Positions 30,885-40,300 of a stretch of 64,000 nt of DNA are shown here, in pieces. Source of the DNA: Corynebacterium massiliense DSM 45435 (GTDB lineage: Bacteria; Actinomycetota; Actinomycetes; Mycobacteriales; Mycobacteriaceae); contig NZ_CP063189.1 in the NCBI RefSeq assembly GCF_028609805.1, positions 1,736,001 through 1,800,000 on the forward strand. The letters run 5' to 3'. Each line of letters starts with the position of its first letter. Position 1 is the stretch's first letter. Below the pieces are notes generated by a model. That model worked only from the letters and a program-made list of their open reading frames with translations. It searched no databases and was not told where the DNA came from. Both the position numbers and the translations under genes were made by a program.

Positions 30885-32726
30885 TTGCTGAAGCCGCAGA
30901 TGACCGCCACGCGCGATTCCCGCAGTCTAGACGGAATCTGGCATTTCGCGGTCGACTGGAATAACGACCTCGACCCGGCCGAGCTGACCACAAGCGGTCT
31001 CCCCCACCCGGTTGAAATTGCCGTTCCGGCATCCGTCAACGATCAGTTCGCAGACTCCGAAACTCGCGACCATGTGGGCTACTGGTGGTACCAGCGCCGC
31101 GTTCGTGTTCCAAAGACGTGGAAGGACCAGGAGACCGCCCTGCATTTCGGCTCGGCGACCCACCACGCCGCGGTGTGGATCAATGGCAAGCACGTCGGTT
31201 CGTTCAAAGGTGGTTACCTCCCCTTCGAGTTCGACGTCACCGACCACGTCACCGCCGGGGAAGAGTTCCTCTTGACCGTCCGCGTGGACAACCGGCTGGA
31301 CAATTCGTGCATTCCACCGGGAGAGGTCAAGGTGCTGCCGGATGGCCGCCGCGTGCAGGGCTATTTGCACGACTTATACAACTACACCGGCTTGCACCGC
31401 AGCGTGAACCTCGTCACGCGCAGCCCGCGCCACGTGGACGATGTCACTATCTCCACCACCCACGACGAGAACAGTGCCACAGTCAACTGGCGCATCGAGC
31501 TCTCCGAGCCGGCGGTGGCAGCAGGTGATGAAATTCGTGTGTCCATCGTCGACCAGCACACCGGCGAAGCCGTTGCGGAAGGTCGCGGGGCGGATTCCTC
31601 GGTCGTCATCGATAACCCCGTGGTGTGGACCCCTGGAGTGGGCGGTCTCTACGACCTCGTGATAACGGTGGTCTCCAACGATGGTGAAGTGCTTGATGAG
31701 TACGCCCAGCACTTTGGTGTCCGCACGGTGGAAATCCGCGGCACCGATTTCCTCATCAACGGTGAACCGTTCTACTTCACTGGCTTCGGAATGCACGAAG
31801 ACCACAACACTTTGGGCAAGGGCCACAGCAACCCGCACATGGTCCAGGACTTCGAGCTGCTCAACTGGATTGGCGCCAACTCGCTGCGCACCAGTCACTA
31901 CCCGTATTCCGAAGAATTTATGGACTACTGCGACCGCAACGGCATCGTGGTTCTGGACGAGACCCCGGCTGTGGGGCTCAACTGGTCCATGGCGGGCGGG
32001 ATCCTCGATTCAGACGGTGGTGAGACCTTCGAGGACGGGCACGTTGATGCCTCTACTCAGGCGCAGCACCGCCGAGAAATCGAAGGCCTTATCTCCCGCG
32101 ATAAGAACCGCCCCGCAGTGGTGATGTGGGTCATCGCGAACGAGCCCGACAGCGCCGCGGACCGTGCCCGCGGGTACTTCGAGCCCCTCGTCGATCTCAC
32201 CCGCGACTGCGATCCGTCTCGGCCCGTTGGCTACGCGAACGTCATGTTCGCTCCCCCGCACGAAGACAAAATTAACGACCTCTTCGATGCCATCCTGCTC
32301 AACCGCTACTTCGGCTGGTACCTCATGAGCGGCGACCTAACCACGGCGGAACACGCCATGCGCGCCGAACTCGACGAGTGGGCCGGAAACGGCAAACCCG
32401 TCATCTACACCGAGTTCGGTGCGGACACGGTCGCCGGCCTGCATTCGGTGTACGACACCGCCTTCACCGAGGATTTTCAGGTCGCCTACCTGGAAATGTG
32501 CGCCCGCGTCTTCGACTCCTCGGAGGCGGTGGTCGGCGAGCAGATGTGGAACTTCGCCGACTTCCAGACCAAGTTCGGCTACGCCCGCGTTGACGGCAAC
32601 AAGAAGGGCGCGTTCACGCGCGACCGCCGCCCGAAGGCCGCCGCCCGCTATCTGCAAAAGCGGTGGACCACCAAGCCGGAAGCCCTGCGCGGCCAGCGCA
32701 ACCCGCGGCTCCGCGACCACACCTAA
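30885..32726 (+). CDS. uidA: beta-glucuronidase (GH2)
   Basis: 613 residues from TTG at 30885, with AAAGGA 6 nt before it; the longer frame from 30750 runs into the transporter gene. GH2 architecture: N-terminal sugar-binding domain (GYWWYQRRVRVP, FGSATHHAAVWINGKHVG), Ig-like middle domain, then a TIM barrel (FYFTGFGMHEDHNTLGKG, ANSLRTSHYPYSEEFMDYCD). Acid/base Glu420 in VIANEPDS and nucleophile Glu510 in YTEFGADT. The conserved NxK-type region near 545 (KFGYARVDGNKKGAF) fits glucuronidases rather than galactosidases. No signal peptide, so glucuronides are imported first, consistent with the symporter. Confidence 0.92.
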   Translation: MLKPQMTATRDSRSLDGIWHFAVDWNNDLDPAELTTSGLPHPVEIAVPASVNDQFADSETRDHVGYWWYQRRVRVPKTWKDQETALHFGSATHHAAVWINGKHVGSFKGGYLPFEFDVTDHVTAGEEFLLTVRVDNRLDNSCIPPGEVKVLPDGRRVQGYLHDLYNYTGLHRSVNLVTRSPRHVDDVTISTTHDENSATVNWRIELSEPAVAAGDEIRVSIVDQHTGEAVAEGRGADSSVVIDNPVVWTPGVGGLYDLVITVVSNDGEVLDEYAQHFGVRTVEIRGTDFLINGEPFYFTGFGMHEDHNTLGKGHSNPHMVQDFELLNWIGANSLRTSHYPYSEEFMDYCDRNGIVVLDETPAVGLNWSMAGGILDSDGGETFEDGHVDASTQAQHRREIEGLISRDKNRPAVVMWVIANEPDSAADRARGYFEPLVDLTRDCDPSRPVGYANVMFAPPHEDKINDLFDAILLNRYFGWYLMSGDLTTAEHAMRAELDEWAGNGKPVIYTEFGADTVAGLHSVYDTAFTEDFQVAYLEMCARVFDSSEAVVGEQMWNFADFQTKFGYARVDGNKKGAFTRDRRPKAAARYLQKRWTTKPEALRGQRNPRLRDHT

Positions 32727-32784
32727 AAAGCCCCGGATCAGTCATTTACCACCCTTAAACACCAGAAAGGTAACCTCACCCACC

Positions 32785-34020
32785 ATGTCCGCGAAAATCA
32801 CCAAAGCCGAGGTCTTCGTCTTTTCCACCTCGCGCAACTTTGTCACGCTGCAGGTCACCACGGATGACGGCGTGGTCGGCGTGGGCGACGCGACGCTCAA
32901 CGGCCGCGAGCTCGCCGTGGCCGCCTACCTGAAAGAGCACGTCTGCCAGCTGCTCGTCGGCCGCGACGCCCAGAACATCGAGGACACCTGGCAGTTCCTC
33001 TACCGCTCCGCGTACTGGCGCCGCGGCCCGGTGACCATGGCGGCCATCGCCGCGGTGGACATGGCGCTGTGGGACATCAAGGGCAAGATGGCGAACATGC
33101 CGGTCTACCAGCTGCTCGGCGGTGCATCCCGCGTCGGCGCCCGCGCCTACGGCCACGCGTCCGGCACGGACCTGGAAAGCCTCTTCGACTCCATCCGCTA
33201 CGAGATGGAGCTCGGCTACACCATGATTCGCGTGCAGACGTCGGTGCCGGGCATCGACAAGCTCTACGGCGTCGCGGACCAGGAACAGTCCACGGGCCAG
33301 CGCTACGACTTCGAGCCGGCCAACCGCGGCGACTGGCCGGTGGAAGAGGACTGGGACTCGGCCGCCTACATGCGCCACGTGCCCAAGGTCTTCGAGGCGG
33401 TGCGCAACGAGTTCGGCCCGGAGCTGCCGCTGCTGCACGACGGGCACAACCGCCTCACCCCGCGCGAGGCCGCCCAGTTTGCCAAGGACCTAGAGCCGTA
33501 CAACCTGTTCTGGTTGGAGGACGTCACCTTAGGTGAGAACCAGGAGAACCTGCGGATTATCCGCCAGCACTCCACCACGCCGATTGCCATCGGCGAGGTC
33601 TTCAACACCGTCTACGACATCAAGGACCTCATCGACAACCAGCTCATCGACTACGTGCGCTGCGCGACCACCCACTTCGGCGGCATCACCCCGCTGAAGA
33701 AGGTCATGACCCAAGCCGAGCCGTACCAGATCAAGTCCGGCTTCCACGGCCCGACGGACGTCTCCCCCATCGGTTTCGCCGCCGAGCTGCACCTGGACAT
33801 CAACATCCACAACTACGGCGCGCAGGAGTACATGACCCACTCCGACGAGACCTTGGAGGTCTTCGAGACGTCCATGACCTTCGAAAACGGCCTGCTCCAC
33901 CCGAGCGACGCCCCGGGCCTGGGCGTCACCTTCCACCCGGAGGTGGCCGAGAAGTTCCCGTACGAGCAGGCGTACCTGCCGTACAACCGCCTGGCGGACG
34001 GGACGGTCCACAATTGGTAA
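32785..34020 (+). CDS. manD: D-mannonate dehydratase, enolase superfamily (ManD/RspA type)
   Basis: 411 residues from ATG at 32785 with AGAAAGG upstream. N-terminal capping domain (FVTLQVTTDDGVVGVGDATLNGRE), barrel with YWRRGPVTMAAIAAVDMALWDIKGK, GHASGTDLESL, LLHDGHNRLTPREAAQFAKD, WLEDVTLGENQENL, FGGITPLKKV and FHGPTDVSPIGFAAE. ManD dehydrates D-mannonate to 2-keto-3-deoxy-D-gluconate with Mg2+. It replaces UxuA, which is unrelated in fold. The ManD family also includes members acting weakly on other acid sugars, but the operon fixes the role well. Confidence 0.9.
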   Translation: MSAKITKAEVFVFSTSRNFVTLQVTTDDGVVGVGDATLNGRELAVAAYLKEHVCQLLVGRDAQNIEDTWQFLYRSAYWRRGPVTMAAIAAVDMALWDIKGKMANMPVYQLLGGASRVGARAYGHASGTDLESLFDSIRYEMELGYTMIRVQTSVPGIDKLYGVADQEQSTGQRYDFEPANRGDWPVEEDWDSAAYMRHVPKVFEAVRNEFGPELPLLHDGHNRLTPREAAQFAKDLEPYNLFWLEDVTLGENQENLRIIRQHSTTPIAIGEVFNTVYDIKDLIDNQLIDYVRCATTHFGGITPLKKVMTQAEPYQIKSGFHGPTDVSPIGFAAELHLDINIHNYGAQEYMTHSDETLEVFETSMTFENGLLHPSDAPGLGVTFHPEVAEKFPYEQAYLPYNRLADGTVHNW

Positions 34021-34541
34021 ACCACGACTATTCCGCACTGCAGTCCCGCCCGCAGCACATCGTGGTCATGGGTGTGTCGGGGGCGGGGAAGACGACCATC
34101 GGCACGCTGCTCGGCGAAAAACTCGGCCTGCCCTACCGGGACGGCGATGACCTGCACCCGCAGGCGAACATCGCCAAGATGGCGGCTGGGCATGCGCTTG
34201 ACGATGCCGACCGCTGGCCCTGGCTTGCCCTCGTCTCCGAGTGGTTAGGCGAGCGCCCCGCCGGCGGCATTATCGGCTGCAGTGCGCTCAAGCGCAGCTA
34301 CCGCGATCTCATCCGCTCCGCCGCGCCGGACACCGTGTTCATCCACGTGCACGGCTCCCGCGAGGTGCTGGAAAAGCGCATGCACGAGCGCGACGGGCAC
34401 TTCATGCCCGCCTCCCTGCTGGACTCGCAGCTGGCCACGCTCGAGCCGCTGGGGGACGACGAGGCCGGCACGGTCGTGGACATCGACGCCGCGCCGGACG
34501 TGGTGGCGGGCACCGCCGCCCGGTGGTTGGAGCAGCACTAG
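34014..34541 (+). CDS. gntK: gluconokinase
   Basis: 175 residues from TTG at 34014, overlapping manD by 7 nt. P-loop GVSGAGKTT (20-28 approximately), then GDDLHPQANIAKMAAGHALDDADRWPWL, CSALKRSYRDLIR and HFMPASLLDSQLATLEP. All are diagnostic of GntK-type gluconate kinases, which make 6-phosphogluconate. Its product is not on the glucuronate route (which needs a KDG kinase and aldolase), so either gluconate is co-utilised or the enzyme has shifted substrate; the coupled start argues for co-production with ManD. Confidence 0.87.
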   Translation: MVNHDYSALQSRPQHIVVMGVSGAGKTTIGTLLGEKLGLPYRDGDDLHPQANIAKMAAGHALDDADRWPWLALVSEWLGERPAGGIIGCSALKRSYRDLIRSAAPDTVFIHVHGSREVLEKRMHERDGHFMPASLLDSQLATLEPLGDDEAGTVVDIDAAPDVVAGTAARWLEQH

Positions 34542-34570
34542 CGCTGGCGCGGCATAGTGCCGCGCCAGCG
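34542..34570. terminator. 13-bp hairpin between gntK and glsA
   Basis: CGCTGGCGCGGCA (34542-34554) pairs perfectly with TGCCGCGCCAGCG (34558-34570), loop TAG, starting one base after the gntK stop. The genes converge here. A true U-tract is missing (TTTT only 10 nt later), so termination is probable rather than certain. Confidence 0.6.
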
Positions 34571-34574
34571 GGGA

Positions 34575-35837
34575 TTAGTTTTCTGCCGGGTCCTCGTCGC
34601 GGACGGGGACCTCAGTGCCGTCGGACAGCGTGCGGTTTGTGAGGTTGTCATCCGGGTCGACGACGGCGATGTCTTTGCCGGCCTCGCGCAGGCGGCGCAG
34701 GCCCTCCTTCATCATCTTCCAGCCCATGCGATTGGTCTCGGTGACGCGGGAGACATCGAGAACCACGCGGCGCCTGTCCCACTCGTAATCGGCGAGCTGG
34801 TAGAGGATGCTCTCGGCGGCGTTGAAGTTGAGCACGCCCTGCAGGTGGATGACGGTCGCATCCGCGGTGTCTTCCACGTTGCGGATGGAGTGGACGTTGT
34901 AGCGGTCCTCGGTGGACATCAGGTGCAGGCCCATGTCGTTGCTAAGCAGCTCGAAGGCGCGCACGCCGCGCACCGAGTTGCCTTCCTCGTTCAGCCGCGG
35001 CGAGTAGGTGGCCACGCCGAGCTGGCCCGGCAGGCAGCCGATGAGCCCGCCGGACACGCCCGACTTGGCGGGGATGCCCACCGCCGCCATCCAGCGGCCC
35101 GCGCCGTCGTACATGCCGGCTGAGCTCATCACCGCCAGCGTCTGGCGGCAGACCTGGGTGCTCAAAATCTTCTCGCGGGTAACCGGCTGCTTGCCGCCGT
35201 TGGCCAGCGTCGCCGCCATCACCGCGAGGTCTTCCGTGGTGACCTCGATGGCGCACTGGTTGACGTAGGTGGCTACCGCGTCGTGCGCCTCGTCGCTGAT
35301 GATGTCGTAGTTGCGCAGCATGTGCGCCAGCGAGTAGTTGCGGTCGGTGCTGCCCAGCTCGGACTCGCACACGCTTTCCACGATGCGCAGCTCGCGGCCC
35401 GCCATCTGCGAAAAGTACGCGCGGATGCATTCGACGCGGTCTTCCACCGAGGAGTCCACGCCGTTAATGAGCTGGGTCACCGCGATCGCGCCGGCGTTGA
35501 TCATCGGGTTGACCGGCCGGTTGTCGTAGCGGTTGAGCGAAAGCTCGTTGAACGCCTCCCCGGACGGCTCCATGCCCACGATTTCGCGCACCTTGTCCAG
35601 GCCATACTCCTCCAGTGCGAGCGCGTAGACGAACGGCTTAGAGATGGACTGGATGGAAAAGGGCACGGTGCAATCGCCCGTCGAGTACAGGTGGCCGGTG
35701 GTCGTGCACAGCGCGGCGCCGAGGTAGCTCGGGTCCGTCTCGGCGAGCTCCGGGATGTAGTCGGCGACTTCGCCGTCGGTGTCATCCCACACGTTGCTGA
35801 GGATTTGCTCCAGGTAATCGGGGATCGGAGAGTCCAT
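34575..35837 (-). CDS. glsA: glutaminase with C-terminal STAS domain
   Basis: 420 residues. Glutaminase fold (about 1-305): Ser64-I-S-Lys67 in FSIQSISKPFVYAL is the serine beta-lactamase-like catalytic pair; NPMINAGAIAVT, ESELGSTDRNYSLAHMLR and GMYDGAGRWMAAVGIPAKSGVSGG complete the active site. It hydrolyses L-glutamine to glutamate and ammonia. The C-terminal about 100 residues (HLQGVLNFNAAESILYQL, VVLDVSRVTETNRMGWKMM) form a STAS domain, as in anti-sigma-factor antagonists. The fusion is known in actinobacteria and suggests regulation by protein or nucleotide binding. Confidence 0.9.
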   Translation of the reverse strand: MDSPIPDYLEQILSNVWDDTDGEVADYIPELAETDPSYLGAALCTTTGHLYSTGDCTVPFSIQSISKPFVYALALEEYGLDKVREIVGMEPSGEAFNELSLNRYDNRPVNPMINAGAIAVTQLINGVDSSVEDRVECIRAYFSQMAGRELRIVESVCESELGSTDRNYSLAHMLRNYDIISDEAHDAVATYVNQCAIEVTTEDLAVMAATLANGGKQPVTREKILSTQVCRQTLAVMSSAGMYDGAGRWMAAVGIPAKSGVSGGLIGCLPGQLGVATYSPRLNEEGNSVRGVRAFELLSNDMGLHLMSTEDRYNVHSIRNVEDTADATVIHLQGVLNFNAAESILYQLADYEWDRRRVVLDVSRVTETNRMGWKMMKEGLRRLREAGKDIAVVDPDDNLTNRTLSDGTEVPVRDEDPAEN

Positions 35838-35952
35838 GATGAGGGGGCGTACCTGCCTACGAAAATGACCCCCGCCGCGGACCCTTCCTCGCGGAAGAGA
35901 GGGCCTGGGCGGAGGTTCCAGTTGAATCTAGGTGGAAATCAGCGCGAGCCGG

Positions 35953-36249
35953 CTACTTGCGGGTAGCCAGGATGCGCTTGAGCTCCTTGATGTCGTTGGA
36001 GCGACGGCGGTTGCGGAAGACGGCGAATGCGATGCCGCCGACGACGACCACGGCCACGCCGGCGAGGATCTTCTGCACGTTTTCATCCTGCAGCTTGTCG
36101 GTCGCAGCAGACTTCGCGTTATCCGCCAGGTTCTTCGGCTGGCTGCGGTCGGCCAGCTCGTCCAGGGTGCCGGCCAGCTGACGACGGGTGCGCTCGATGT
36201 CGCGCTCGATATCCTCAATGTTGCGTGCCACTTTTCGCTCCTGCTTCAT
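35953..36249 (-). CDS. DUF3618 membrane protein
   Basis: 98 residues. Amphipathic N-terminal helix RNIEDIERDIERTRRQLAGTLDEL (the DUF3618 signature, written here in part), a linker, then one membrane helix ILAGVAVVVVGGIAFAVF and a basic tail. Found throughout actinobacteria, often upstream of bcp; here bcp is divergent 143 bp away. Function unknown; probably a membrane-associated envelope protein. Confidence 0.82.
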   Translation of the reverse strand: MKQERKVARNIEDIERDIERTRRQLAGTLDELADRSQPKNLADNAKSAATDKLQDENVQKILAGVAVVVVGGIAFAVFRNRRRSNDIKELKRILATRK

Positions 36250-36392
36250 CGACTAAATGGGGACAGTAAAAGTCCGCGTAAACAACGACAACAGTAGTCT
36301 AACGTGCCACCTTCGTGCAGGAGGGGCTCCCCCAGGCTGGGCCGCGCGTGACCGATGCTTCCTCCCGCTGCCGGTGAAGTACTGTGGGCCGC

Positions 36393-36872
36393 ATGACTGA
36401 TTCCAATCGTTTGAACGAAGGCGACAAGGCCCCCGATTTCTCCCTGACCAGCGATTCCGGTGAGACCGTTTCGCTGGGTGATTTCGCCGGCCGCCGCGTG
36501 GTGGTCTACTTCTACCCCCGCGCCAACACGCCGGGCTGCACGAAGGAGGCCTGCGATTTCCGCGACTCCCTCGAGCAGCTCAATGGCCAGGACATCGACG
36601 TGGTGGGCATCTCGCCGGACAAGCCGGAAAAGTTGGCGAAGTTCCGCGAGGATCACGAGCTCAACTTCCCGCTTTTGTCCGATCCGGACAAGGAAGTCAT
36701 GACCGCCTACGGCGCCTTCGGCGAGAAGAAGAACTACGGCAAGGTCACCCAGGGGGTTATCCGGTCCACCTTCCTCGTGGAGCCGGACGGCACCATCGGC
36801 CTGACCAAGTACAACGTCAAGGCCACCGGCCACGTCGCGCGCATCCTGCGCGACATGGGCGTCGACGCCTAA
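36393..36872 (+). CDS. bcp: thioredoxin-dependent peroxiredoxin (BCP type)
   Basis: 159 residues from ATG at 36393 (MTDSNRLNEGDKAPDFSL); an upstream GTG at 36384 is less likely. Peroxidatic Cys49 in YPRANTPGCTKEAC and resolving Cys54 five residues later, typical of the alpha subgroup. Later blocks DVVGISPDKPEKLAKF and STFLVEPDGTI are normal. It reduces H2O2 and lipid hydroperoxides in the cytoplasm using thioredoxin. It converges on acpS with only 3 bp between stops. Confidence 0.93.
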   Translation: MTDSNRLNEGDKAPDFSLTSDSGETVSLGDFAGRRVVVYFYPRANTPGCTKEACDFRDSLEQLNGQDIDVVGISPDKPEKLAKFREDHELNFPLLSDPDKEVMTAYGAFGEKKNYGKVTQGVIRSTFLVEPDGTIGLTKYNVKATGHVARILRDMGVDA

Positions 36873-36875
36873 TAC

Positions 36876-37304
36876 TTACTGGGCATCGAAAGTAAGCAGG
36901 CAGGTGGCCAGCGCGTAGTCGCCGTCGTGGCTGACCGAAACTTCCGCGCCCCAGCCATCGCCCAGGCTGCGGTCCACCGCCTGCCGCACCACCCCACTTA
37001 CGTGCAGGGCAATCCTGCCCCACGCGTCCGGGCGCGTGTCGATGTCCCGCCACACCACCTCCGTACCCGTGAGCACCGGTGGCGCTCCGTAGCGCGCCTG
37101 TGACCACGCCTTGAGGAAGGCCTCTTTCACGGCCCAGCGCCCAGCCAGGTGCTCCGCGCGGCGCGCACCCTCCGGGTAAGCGTCGGCCACGCGGCGCTCG
37201 GTGGCGGAAAAGACCTCCGCAAACCGCGTGCCCGGCCGCGCCAACTGCTCGGCGAAGCCGGGGACGTGGACGAGGTCCGTGCCGATCGTCATACGCCGGG
37301 TCAT
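36876..37304 (-). CDS. acpS: holo-ACP synthase (4'-phosphopantetheinyl transferase) for FAS-I
   Basis: 142 residues from ATG at 37304. IGTDLVHVPGF at the N-terminus (Asp10 metal ligand), FSATERRVADAYP, EHLAGRWAVKEAFLKAWS (Glu/Lys of the active site) and VSVSHDGDYALATCLL. This is the complete AcpS signature. The ATG overlaps the TGA of fas (ATGA), so it is translationally coupled to the synthase it activates by attaching phosphopantetheine to the ACP serine. Confidence 0.93.
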   Translation of the reverse strand: MTRRMTIGTDLVHVPGFAEQLARPGTRFAEVFSATERRVADAYPEGARRAEHLAGRWAVKEAFLKAWSQARYGAPPVLTGTEVVWRDIDTRPDAWGRIALHVSGVVRQAVDRSLGDGWGAEVSVSHDGDYALATCLLTFDAQ

Positions 37305-40300
37305 GGCTCGTTCGGGGTGCTGGTCGAGGGGGCATCGAGAAGCATGGCCTTCTCCGCAGCCGCCCGCTCGGGGCCGTCGGCGGTCTCGGTGGCCCGCGGG
37401 CGGCGGTAAAGCGGCGGCCCGCCGTACATCGCCTCGCGGCGGCGCCGCGCCCCGGCGCGCTGGCGGTCGGTGGCCCGCTGCGCCCACTTTTCGGCCGCAG
37501 ACTCTCCGCGCGCGGCGGCGAGCGCCGCCCGGAACGCCGCCGGGTGGACCAGGGCGAGCAGCGCGGAGATGTGGCCGAAGCCCAGGGAGGAAATCAGGCC
37601 ACACTTGATCACTCCCGCGCCACCCCGCTCTAGCGGCCTACGCAGCCACGTCAGGTGGGGAAAGCGGCGCAGCTCGGGATCGACGCAGTCCAAGCTGCGG
37701 TTCGGCGGGATGATGCCGGTGGCCAGGATTTGCGACAGCCCCTGCACCTGGAAGGCGGCCGCGCCGCCCTTGGCGTGCCCGGTTAGCGCTTTCTGCGAGA
37801 CCACGCACAGCGGGTTGCCGGCGTCCCTGCCGAGCGCGGCGGCGATGTCCTCGTGCAGCTCCGATTCGTGCGGGTCGTTGACCGGCGTGGAGGTGTCGTG
37901 TTTGGACACCACCGCGATGTCGTTCGGCCCCACGCCCAGCTGCGCCAGCCCGCGCGCGAGTGGCGATGCATCCCCTCCGCGGGCTGCGCCTCCCCGCGCC
38001 GCGGCGAGCAGCCCCCGCCCGGGGGCGGGGACGGACGCGTGCAGGCCGTCGGCGAACGATCCGGCAAAGCCCACCACGGCGGTGACGGGCAGACCGAGGT
38101 CGGCGGCGACATCGCCACGCGTGAGCAGCACGGTTCCCCCGCCGGCGGCATCGACGAAGCCGGCGCGGCGGCGATCGTTCGGGCGGGAGTAGTACCGCTC
38201 CTCGATTCCCCGGGCGGCCAGCTCGCCCGAATCGGCGGTGGCCCCCATGTCGCCGAAACCGGTGATGGTCTCCGCATTGAGGTCATCGACCGCCCCGGCC
38301 ACGACGAAGTCGGCCTTGCGAAGCCGCAGCAGATCGCTGGCCTGCTCCACCGACACCGCCGCCGTCGCGCACGCCCCGACCGGGTTGTGCTGTGCGCCGT
38401 AGCCGCCCACGTAGTCCTGCATGACGTGCGCGGCAATGATGTTCGGCAGGGTTTCCTGTAACACCTCGTTCTGCCGCGCCTCACCGAGCAGCCCGTTGAC
38501 GTAGAGCGCCCTAAGCGATTCCACCCCGCCCATGCCGGTGCCCTGGGTGGACGCCACCTGCGCAGGGTGCACACAGCGCAGCAGCTCACCCGGAGTGGAC
38601 CCGGCGGAAACGAACGCCTCGACCGTGCACACCAGGTTCCACACCGCCGCCCGGTCGACGTTGTTAAGCATCTCGGGCGGAATGCCGTAGACACCCGGGT
38701 CGAAGCCGTCGGGGATGGCGCCGCCAACGACGCGGGACATGGTCACGCGCTTGGGCACGCGCACCGCCGACCCCTTCGGCCGGGTGACTTGCCAGCCGGT
38801 CTCGCCCGCCTTAGCCGGGGCGATACGCACGCGCGGGTCCGCCGCGGCGAACTCGCGGGCGGCGGCCTCGTCGGCGACCTCGAAAGTCATATCGCGGTCG
38901 AGGTACACCGTGGAAAGCTCTGGGGCGAGGTTGTCCACCATCGGCGCGACCGGACCGAAGTCCTCGGTAAAGCGCCGCACGCCGCTGCGCGCGAGCACCT
39001 CGTCGTGGAAACGGGCCGCGATGTCCTTTTCGGCGATGGGCTGCGCATCGCCCTCCCCGGTGGTGGCGATCCAGCCGCGGTCGCTGTCGAAGTGGATGAG
39101 CCCCATCGACCACGCGAGCTCGATGACCCCCGCGGCGGTGAGGTCGCCTGTCGATTCCACCTGCCAGCGCGTTCGCGACGAACCGCACGCGCCGAGCTCG
39201 CCGCCGCCGACGATGACGACCATGTCCGCGAGCACCTGCCGCGCGTCCGCGCCGCCGGCCAGGGTGAATTCCGCGGCCGCCTCGGCGGTGGCGACGTCGC
39301 GGGTGAGTGGGCCATCGTCAATGCTCGGCAACGCCCGCGCGGTCGGTTCTTGCGCCTGCTCCGCGCCCGCCTGCTCCGCATCTCCCGCCGAGCCCGCCTC
39401 CGCGCGCAGCTCGCGCAGGCTCACCCCGGCGCGCAACCCGCCGGTGAGATCCAGCGTCTGCGGGTGCTGCGCCATCCGCGCCCGGTTATCCGCGTCCGCG
39501 AGGTAGCCCACCAGGCGGCTGGCGGTCTCGGCAGGCTCGCTCACCGCAATCCCGGCGCGACGCGCGGCGCCCACCAGGTCGTCGTTGGCGCCCATCAACC
39601 CGGTGCCGCGCACCCAGCCGATGTGGGCGTGCACCAGTGCCACGCGCCCCGCCCAGTCCGGTTCCGCCGCCCAGCGCGCCACCAGCGCGTCGAAGGCGGC
39701 CTTCGCCTCACCGTAGGCGCCGTCGCCGCCGAACAGGCCGCGGTTGGGCGAGCCCGGCAGCACCACGTGCAGCCGCTCCCCCACGTGCGCGTCGGCCCCG
39801 GCCCGCGCCAGCTTGGCGATGAGCCGCTCCACCGACCACACCAACACCCGCATCTGCGCCTCGGCGCCCGACCCGGCGTCCGCGAGGGTGCCCGCCACCG
39901 GCGGGGCGGCGAAGGGGAACAGCGCCCAGCACGATTCCCCTCGCGCATCCAGCCAGCCGGCGAGCGCGTCGACGTCGGCGAAGGATGAGAGATTCCCCGG
40001 CACCACCTCGAGGCTCGCCCGGCCCGCCGCGTGACGGCGGTACAGCTCGCGGTAGAATCCGCGGCGCGCTCCCGGCAGTCGGCCCGCGTCCCAGCGCGAG
40101 GTCGTCGCGATGACCCGCGCACCGCCCGCAAGCAGCTCCGCGACCACGGCCGCGGCAATCGAATTCGGCGACGCGCCCGTAACCACCGCGGTGCATCCAT
40201 CGAAGGGGAGGTCTGTGGGGTGGCGGCGGGCGGCATCGGCAAGCGCGTGCGCCTCTGCCACCGGAAGGCCAGCGCCGCCCGCGAGGTACTCGGCCATGGC

